From: Baffinella frigidus
Lineage: Eukaryota > Cryptophyceae > Cryptomonadales > Baffinellaceae
Direction: 5' to 3'
Assembly: GCA_026770585.1 (NCBI GenBank)
Contig: MU646381.1
Location: forward strand, 651,563 to 668,515
DNA: 16,953 nt
The notes below the pieces were generated by a model, which was given only the letters and a program-made list of their open reading frames with translations, was not told where the DNA came from and ran no database searches. A program made the position numbers and the translations under genes. Shown piece after piece: positions 16,201 through 16,953 of the stretch. How positions within the stretch are numbered: the stretch's first letter is position 1; the number at the start of each line of letters is the position of its first letter.

Positions 16201-16517
16201 TCCAAAACCCAAACCCCACGCCCCACACCCCACACCCCACACCCCACACCCCACACCCCACACCCCACACCCCACAACCCACACCCCAACCCCACAAAAC
16301 CCAAAACCCAAACTCCACACCCCACACCCCACACCCCACACCCCAACACCCCAACACCCCAACACCCCAAACCCCAAACTGTCTGGGTTTAGGTATGGGG
16401 GTTGGGGTTCAGGAGTTTGGGGCGTAGGGTGCACAGTGTGGAGGGAGGCTGCGGCAGGGGTTGCTGAATTCATCGCTTCACGACACTAACTTCGCCATCG
16501 AGAGCAGTCTGGTCTAG
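6761..16517 (+). CDS. Type I membrane protein with IPT/TIG modules and Cys-rich ectodomain (14 exons)
   Basis: Exons: 6761-7238, 8328-8397, 9456-9522, 10205-10306, 10621-10698, 11332-11376, 11515-11577, 12212-12276, 12664-12742, 13530-13598, 14398-14535, 15048-15151, 16079-16178, 16437-16517. All have GT and AG at the intron ends, every junction keeps the frame, and the sum is 1539 nt (512 aa plus stop). The order is: signal peptide (1-21); a charged Gly/Arg-rich stretch (to about 150); an IPT-like module from about 165 (VQEGTAVVTISGLFFP); many cysteines (160-300); a clear IPT/TIG domain from about 312 (PPEIKEIFPS, EGGMVTIVGINFG, VDGQ, MVSPARLAVV); a transmembrane helix 421-443; and an Arg-rich cytoplasmic tail. 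IPT/TIG domains are Ig-like folds common in cell-surface receptors and adhesion proteins. I do not recognise the protein as a named family. Which exon copies are used (two alternatives at one exon, two possible termini) is undecided. Confidence 0.75.
7262..8327. repeat. Intron 1 of the membrane-protein gene: degenerate CCCTAAA repeats
   Basis: About 1 kb of CCCTAAA, CCCTAACC (7865-7915, 8285-8325) and variants. Non-repeat islands: TCTATCCTTYAYA and ATCATATCTCTCACAC motifs, each recurring (7301, 7480; 7585, 7767), a remnant of exon 2 (7932-7969), and a unique stretch at 8028-8165. No gene seen. Confidence 0.8.
8328..8397 (+). CDS. Membrane-protein exon 2 (start of first IPT-like module)
   Basis: Acceptor acccag, then GG plus FSIVPVNGVNNNVQEGTAVV and TI plus AG, donor gtccgt. 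The phase fits exon 1 (G) and exon 3 (C). The E-G-x-x-V-T-I pattern is typical of IPT/TIG domains. Partial copies lie at about 7932-7969 (no acceptor, changes course after 12 codons) and about 8670-8737 (same donor side, no acceptor). Confidence 0.7.
8398..9455. repeat. Intron 2 of the membrane-protein gene: mixed orientation
   Basis: A unique 250-bp stretch (8398-8665) with a weak TATACGG repeat, a partial exon 2 copy (about 8670-8737), G-rich heptamers (8739-9075), AT-rich tandem units (9135-9209) and finally C-rich CCCTAAA (9258-9430). It is the only large intron of this gene with a long stretch in the TTTAGGG orientation. Confidence 0.75.
9135..9209 (+). repeat. AT-rich tandem repeat, unit 21-30 bp, three units
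   Basis: GAGCGCCTTTATAT, GAGCACCTTTATATTTATATA and GAGCGCTTTTATATTCATATAT in succession. It is strongly AT-rich in a GC-rich region. Confidence 0.65.
9456..9522 (+). CDS. Membrane-protein exon 3, four-cysteine segment
   Basis: Acceptor gtgcag, then C plus GLFFPTDCSKACKWGPPCPS and C-E, donor gtgccg. The C-x3-C-x5-C-x2-C spacing suggests disulphides in a secreted domain. Joined to exon 2 it gives VVTISGLFF, the usual IPT strand. The preceding intron ends in a heptamer run, so the acceptor is weak in pyrimidines immediately upstream. Confidence 0.7.
9661..9799. mobile_element. Dispersed repeat B, copy in intron 3
   Basis: It starts GCTCTGCCTCAGTCGGGTT and ends ACTCAGGCCGAGCTAG, the same termini as 13077-13212, and carries CAAAAGTTGACGGATTTGTACC followed by a second GGATTTGTACCA. 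No gene inside. Confidence 0.6.
10046..10130 (+). pseudogene. Diverged copy of membrane-protein exon 4
   Basis: Acceptor gtgcag, then MEFTCRIYFGTE, nearly the same as exon 4, followed by an unrelated EAPNRNR. The flanking intron is also duplicated (CTGGTACAA, ACCAGTC, GAAAGGCTCCAATTC), with a period of about 159 bp relative to the exon start. There is no conserved donor at the expected place. Confidence 0.6.
10205..10306 (+). CDS. Membrane-protein exon 4
   Basis: 34 codons in phase 0 after acceptor gtccgcag: MEVTYRIFFGTEAVGCNFAD, then LAATACKCLPLSGE, before donor gtctgt. It contains three cysteines. A first copy at 10046 encodes the start only, and CTCTCCGGCGAGgtctgt at about 10404-10421 repeats its 3' end. 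Confidence 0.7.
10621..10698 (+). CDS. Membrane-protein exon 5
   Basis: 26 codons in phase 0 after acceptor gtggcag: ELVSGCAYNYDYFPAVTWAC, then TTIICQ, before donor gtgcct. It adds three cysteines. The frame stays open through both flanking introns (10471-10998), so retention of these introns would not stop translation at once. Copies at 10841-10903 and 11070-11127 lack a usable acceptor. Confidence 0.72.
10734..11056 (+). repeat. Roughly 50-bp minisatellite units in pairs
   Basis: Four units with the core AGTAAT-TGGACT-TACAT-ATTGTAGGAGT and TAAGTTGGACT begin near 10735, 10785, 10958 and 11009. They are arranged as two pairs, each immediately before a copy of exon 5. The block of minisatellite plus exon was therefore duplicated as one unit. 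Confidence 0.7.
10841..10903 (+). pseudogene. Copy 2 of membrane-protein exon 5
   Basis: Reads VTYYYDYFLAVAWACTTIIC and Q before the same gtgcct donor. Upstream, GGTGAGCGGG of the true exon is replaced by GGCTGACGGG, which puts TGA in frame at 10835-10837, and there is no acceptor AG at the exon edge. Confidence 0.65.
11067..11127 (+). pseudogene. Copy 3 of membrane-protein exon 5
   Basis: Reads VAYNYDHLPPVTWACTTIIC and Q before donor gtaccc. It shares the GGCTGACGGG change and in-frame TGA with copy 2, so the two derive from one already altered ancestor. Confidence 0.65.
11173..11225. repeat. Perfect 20-bp palindrome followed by a 13-bp-arm hairpin
   Basis: TCGCCAGGTGCACCTGGCGA (11173-11192) is its own reverse complement. 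Next to it ATCAG-A-CGAAGGG, a CCACCA loop and CCCTTCG-G-CTGAT form a stem with one mismatch (11194-11225). Both lie in the intron after exon 5. Confidence 0.7.
11332..11376 (+). CDS. Membrane-protein exon 6
   Basis: A 45-nt phase-0 exon after acceptor gatgacag, reading VSPLFGTQPLKMFFQ, with donor gtccct. No copy of it is seen nearby, unlike most other exons of this gene. Confidence 0.68.
11378..11500. repeat. (CCCGAAA)n heptamer intron
   Basis: The whole 138-bp intron between exons 6 and 7 is a CCCGAAA/CCCGGAA variant array in place of CCCTAAA, ending in the acceptor ctctacag. Confidence 0.85.
11515..11577 (+). CDS. Membrane-protein exon 7, copy a
   Basis: 21 codons in phase 0: acceptor tctacag, DKECKENCTIFPLADGRLDG and E, donor gtgaga. 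It is the first of three consecutive copies of identical length and phase. Together with copy c it has a pair of cysteines (EC..NC). Confidence 0.7.
11578..11953. repeat. Purine-rich (GGGA/GA)n introns between exon 7 copies
   Basis: Two introns of 146 and 167 nt, both starting gtgagataccRcccagagagg and then almost pure G and A. They contain no heptamers, unlike their neighbours. They end directly at the acceptors of copies b and c, which therefore lack a pyrimidine tract. Confidence 0.85.
11724..11786 (+). CDS. Membrane-protein exon 7, copy b (alternative or additional)
   Basis: Also 21 codons in phase 0: acceptor ggggcag, DQEDKEKCTIFPLADGRLDG and E, donor gtgaga. The first cysteine is replaced by Asp and the N by K. 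Reading frame, splice sites and the last 13 residues are unchanged. It could be spliced in place of, or together with, copies a and c. Confidence 0.55.
11954..12016 (+). CDS. Membrane-protein exon 7, copy c (alternative or additional)
   Basis: 21 codons in phase 0: acceptor gagag (a weak site in a purine run), VTECKENCTIFPLADGRLDG and E, donor gtacag. It keeps both cysteines. Only the first two residues differ from copy a. Confidence 0.55.
12050..12205. repeat. AAAAGTTGAC/GTCAACTTTT inverted repeats
   Basis: AAAAGTTGAC (12112) is followed by three inverted copies of GTCAACTTTTG or GCCAACTTTTG (about 12138, 12163 and 12189), the last just before the exon 8 acceptor. The TTGGTACC motif links it to the elements at 5354, 9697 and 13138. 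Confidence 0.6.
12212..12276 (+). CDS. Membrane-protein exon 8 (entry to clear IPT/TIG domain)
   Basis: Acceptor tttgtcag, 21 codons plus AG: VEMFPLVNFTYDPPEIKEIF and P, donor gtccaa. P-E-I-x-x-I-F-P is the usual opening strand of IPT/TIG domains. NFT is a possible glycosylation site. The trailing AG takes C from exon 9 to give Ser. Confidence 0.75.
12278..12663. repeat. Heptamer intron with (ACCATAA)n and a false exon start
   Basis: CCCTAAA, then ACCATAA units (12354-12410), then ACCCCAA units. At 12557-12574 a truncated copy of exon 9 (after acceptor ccag) reads CGTGTTCCCGTCGGAG and then departs, so two competing acceptors lie about 107 bp apart. Confidence 0.75.
12664..12742 (+). CDS. Membrane-protein exon 9 (IPT/TIG core)
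   Basis: C plus 26 codons: VFPSEGGMVTIVGINFGGDS and NFVFVT, donor gtacga. G-G-x-V-T-I-x-G-x-N-F is the IPT/TIG signature. The first C completes Ser with exon 8. A diverged copy lies at 12891-12938. Confidence 0.8.
12767..12870. mobile_element. MITE-like element, 13-bp terminal inverted repeats with TTAA ends
   Basis: TTAATTTACAACG at 12767-12779 and its exact complement CGTTGTAAATTAA at 12858-12870, with inner arms GGTACAAA (12785-12792) and TTTGTACC (12843-12850). Both ends carry TTAA, which could be a piggyBac-type target duplication, although TTAA being palindromic it may simply belong to the repeat. No coding capacity. It separates exon 9 from its decayed copy. Confidence 0.65.
12891..12938 (+). 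pseudogene. Diverged copy of membrane-protein exon 9
   Basis: Reads IVGIDCGRDSNFIFVT, then a gtggac donor, after a possible acceptor gacgag. The beginning (VFPSEGGMVT) is lost. Used as an exon it would add 16 codons in frame, but this would break the IPT fold. Confidence 0.6.
13004..13047. repeat. 12-bp perfect hairpin
   Basis: TCAGAGCGCCCT and AGGGCGCTCTGA flank a 20-nt loop that includes a C run. It lies in an intron near the end of the exon 9 region, and no terminator-like role is expected. Confidence 0.65.
13077..13212. mobile_element. Dispersed repeat B, full-length-like copy
   Basis: About 136 bp with inverted ends AGCTCTGTCGTCAGTC and GAGTGAGGCAGAGCT. It contains CCAAAGTTGACGGGGTTGTACC and GTCAACTTGAGAACAGTCGG. 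Related pieces lie at 4065-4145, 5692-5748, 5763-6110 and 9661-9799. Confidence 0.65.
13346..13435 (+). pseudogene. Copy of membrane-protein exon 10 split by a heptamer insertion
   Basis: GTGGACGGG (13346-13354), then 40 nt of TTTAGGG-type sequence beginning GT, then GTTGCAG and GGGGTGGCGACAAACCCAAAG. The true exon has CA in place of the 40 nt. Splicing the insert at its own gt...ag would restore VDG-GVATNPKM in frame before a TGA. Confidence 0.6.
13530..13598 (+). CDS. Membrane-protein exon 10 (IPT/TIG)
   Basis: Acceptor gcgtcag, 23 codons: VDGQLQGVATNPKMVSPARL and AVV, donor gtaatc. It follows FVFVT in phase 0 and supplies the middle of the domain (the V-x-V-x-G-x...V-S-x-x-x-L pattern). 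Further fragments lie at about 13768-13790 and 13869-13907. Confidence 0.78.
13869..13907 (+). pseudogene. Partial copy of membrane-protein exon 10
   Basis: Reads NPKMVSPARLAIV before the same gtaatc donor; the first ten codons and the acceptor are missing. A still shorter fragment (AAGATGGTGTCACCATCGTGGT) lies at about 13768-13789. Confidence 0.6.
13915..14113. repeat. (CACCCTA)n and (ACCCCAA)n heptamers
   Basis: CACCCTA/CCCTACA units with period 7 for about 75 bp, then CCCCAAA units, up to the acceptor cacacgcag. The variant differs from that of the preceding intron. Confidence 0.85.
14117..14212 (+). CDS. Membrane-protein exon 11, copy a (possible extra or alternative exon)
   Basis: Acceptor acgcag, 32 codons in phase 0: VVVKPHEESQALLSIFVGLE, then LPNDGKPPPAGG, before donor gtaacc. 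It lacks the final 14 codons of copy c. Both ends are in phase 0, so including it would keep the frame and lengthen the domain. Confidence 0.5.
14252..14397 (+). pseudogene. Membrane-protein exon 11, copy b (no donor)
   Basis: Acceptor acgcag, VVVKPHEEGQALLSIFEGRE and LPADGKEPPGEGGG, then no GT donor. The frame runs on to a TAG that overlaps the acceptor of copy c. A run of G replaces the donor region. It is probably dead, or a truncated terminal exon. Confidence 0.6.
14398..14535 (+). CDS. Membrane-protein exon 11, copy c (most complete)
   Basis: Acceptor cccgcag, 46 codons in phase 0: VVVKPHEEGEALLSIFVGLE, LPGDGKKPPGGISKPFAMRF and AKEDPE, donor gtaagc. It closes the IPT domain and leads to the transmembrane exon. 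Its good donor and full length make it the likeliest constitutive copy. Confidence 0.78.
14724..14759 (+). pseudogene. Transmembrane exon copy 1, early stop
   Basis: Acceptor cacccag, ARLMLTVGGG and then TGA (14754-14756) in the expected phase. If used, it would end the protein at the start of the membrane helix. Confidence 0.6.
14876..14932 (+). pseudogene. Transmembrane exon copy 2, stop within helix
   Basis: Acceptor ccgcag, TWLMLIVGRFCVSVCSIADL and V, then TAG, in the expected phase. The protein would end with about 20 mostly hydrophobic residues and no cytoplasmic tail. Confidence 0.6.
15048..15151 (+). CDS. Membrane-protein exon 12: transmembrane helix
   Basis: Acceptor cacccag, 34 codons plus AG: TRLMLIVGGICLLSAVSLIV, then MISVWRMAGHGIRG, donor gtactc. 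A 23-residue hydrophobic helix (LMLIVGG to ISVW) is followed by basic residues, as in a type I stop-transfer segment. AG plus the G of exon 13 gives Arg. Confidence 0.8.
15160..15640. repeat. (CACCCTA)n and (ACCCAAA)n arrays in intron 12
   Basis: CACCCTA/CCCTACA at about 15236-15330 and 15466-15500, then ACCCAAAA units (15541-15590) and CCCCAAA units. They surround the exon 12 fragments. Confidence 0.8.
15378..15427 (+). pseudogene. Partial copy of transmembrane exon 12 (3' half)
   Basis: VVMVSVWRVADNGILG plus AG, donor gtatgc; no acceptor and most of the helix absent. A smaller fragment at about 15650-15680 (TGNGVRRRH after acceptor atccag) resembles its last codons. Confidence 0.55.
15839..15899 (+). 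CDS. Possible alternative terminal exon (tail exon copy a, stop at 15897-15899)
   Basis: Acceptor ggtgcag, then G plus SDRGGRGRRHRLREGLFNS and TAA, in the phase left by exon 12. This would end the protein at 472 aa with a short basic tail. It is nearly identical to the start of exon 13 (16079), where the TAA is absent. Confidence 0.5.
15976..16049. repeat. GCGCGCGCAGCGCTAG hairpin element, copy 2, with 16-bp palindrome
   Basis: GCGCGCGCAGCG on the left and CGCTGCGCGCGCGC on the right; inside is the perfect palindrome CTAGTCACGTGACTAG (15991-16006), containing a CACGTG E-box. Related to 3349-3410. Confidence 0.65.
16079..16178 (+). CDS. Membrane-protein exon 13: Arg-rich cytoplasmic tail
   Basis: Acceptor gttgcag, then G plus 33 codons: SDRGGRGRRHRLREGLLNST, then SLDDTNFTIESSQ, donor gtctca. 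It is a basic juxtamembrane region followed by an acidic and Ser/Thr-rich end. The next copy of this sequence serves as exon 14, so the tail has a duplicated motif (LLNS...DTNF.IESS). Confidence 0.65.
16190..16376. repeat. (CCCCACA)n heptamer array
   Basis: CCCCACA/CACCCCA units with period 7, some AACCCAA units between, filling the intron of exons 13-14. The minus-strand frames here (Gly-Val-Trp-Gly-type peptides) are artefacts. Confidence 0.9.
16437..16517 (+). CDS. Membrane-protein exon 14: duplicated tail motif and stop
   Basis: Acceptor gcacag, 26 codons in phase 0 and TAG: CGGRLRQGLLNSSLHDTNFA and IESSLV. It is derived from the same sequence as exon 13 and fits its phase. Whether it is an exon or a decayed copy is open; the repeats before it turn G-rich, unlike most introns of this gene. 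Confidence 0.5.
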   Translation, partial: CGGRLRQGLLNSSLHDTNFAIESSLV

Positions 16518-16953
16518 GGGTTTAGAGGGGTTTAGATCTTAGGGTGTAGAGGGTCTTAGAAGTTAGTTTGTATAGTGTAGGGGTTTGGAGGTTAGGGTAT
16601 GGAGTGTAGGGGTTTAGGGGTTTGGAGTGGAGGGTTTAGGGGTTTGGAGGTTAGGGTGTAGAGTGCAGGTGGGTAGGAGGGATTGCTCAACGCGACACAA
16701 ACTTCATTATCGAGAGAAGTCAGGTCTGCGGTTTGCGGTTAGGGTTTGGGGTGTGGGGTTGAGGGGTTGGGGTTTAGAGTTTGAGGTGGGGGGTTCAGGG
16801 GTTTAGGGTTTGAAGGTACAGAGCTGCGCTCTGCCTTCTAGAGACATCTTAACCTCGCCCCCCCAACCTGAATCCCTCAACCCCAAACCCCAACCTCTAA
16901 ACCCGTCCACCCTAAACCCTAAACCTTACACCCCAAACCCCAAACCCCAAACC
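16518..16953. repeat. G-rich then C-rich heptamers at the right end
   Basis: GGGTTTAG/GGTTTGGAG-type units to about 16815 and CCCTAAA/CCCCAAA units from about 16870 to the end. Apart from the broken tail-exon copy I see no gene in this stretch. Confidence 0.75.
16678..16725 (+). pseudogene. Broken copy of the tail exon
   Basis: AGGGATTGCTCAAC joined to GCGACACAAACTTCATTATCG, lacking the intervening 15-20 bases of the exon 13 sequence, so the frame shifts; the gtctgc donor side is kept. Confidence 0.6.

Noticed and set aside
13920-16376. A CRISPR array or VNTR with spacers
   Set aside because: The repeats are 7-bp units without unique spacers and lie in eukaryotic introns.
16162-16473. Gly-Val-Trp-Gly-rich minus-strand proteins
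   Set aside because: They are translations of the CCCCACA heptamer array; a 7-bp repeat yields a repeating peptide in any open frame.
6761-16517. HAP2/GCS1 gamete fusogen
   Set aside because: The layout (signal peptide, Cys-rich ectodomain, one helix, basic tail) is similar, but I could not recognise the HAP2 signature and the ectodomain carries IPT/TIG motifs instead.
1-16953. tRNA, rRNA or other structured RNA genes
   Set aside because: I looked for cloverleaf and conserved rRNA motifs on both strands and saw none; the hairpins found are short and belong to repeats.

Overview
The window looks like nuclear DNA of a flagellated eukaryote, most likely an alga. It is packed with plant-type telomeric heptamers (TTTAGGG/CCCTAAA) and their variants, has short GC-rich exons with GT-AG introns, and contains no bacterial-style operons, rRNA, tRNA or CRISPR. 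A prasinophyte-type green alga is my best guess, from general knowledge and at low confidence.

Most long open frames are artefacts of the heptamer repeats, because a 7-bp repeat without stop codons stays open in several frames. When exons are traced by splice sites, phase and conserved peptide, two genes emerge that point away from each other.

(1) Minus strand, ATG at 6413, running left and off the window at the left edge: an orthologue of CEP76, a centriole/basal-body protein. Eleven exons are located and most junctions agree in phase. They cover the N-terminal helical region, the CEP76-type C2 domain and the start of the conserved WWxxxLQIRPxH...VKIFA block. The C-terminal transglutaminase-like domain lies outside the window, and at least one exon between 4700 and 3957 was not found.

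(2) Plus strand, ATG at 6761, to a stop at 16515-16517 (or an earlier one at 15897-15899): an apparently undescribed type I membrane protein. It has a signal peptide, a cysteine-rich ectodomain with one clear and one probable IPT/TIG module, one transmembrane helix and a short basic tail. Fourteen exons join in consistent phase and sum to 1539 nt (512 codons plus stop).

The 347 bp between the two ATGs (6414-6760) is heptamer-free and is probably a bidirectional promoter.

The most striking feature is architectural. Nearly every intron is made of telomere-like heptamers, mostly with the CCCTAAA strand as the sense strand in both genes, and each intron carries its own locally amplified variant. 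At least ten exons are accompanied by one to three full or partial copies in the neighbouring introns. Three consecutive copies of one 21-codon exon keep length, phase and acceptor AG. Other copies carry in-frame stops that could yield soluble or truncated isoforms. Short inverted-repeat elements, related between the two genes, are scattered through the introns.

Layout: 1-612, repeats and a decayed CEP76 exon copy; 613-6413, CEP76; 6414-6760, promoter; 6761-16517, membrane-protein gene; 16518-16953, repeats with one broken tail-exon copy.
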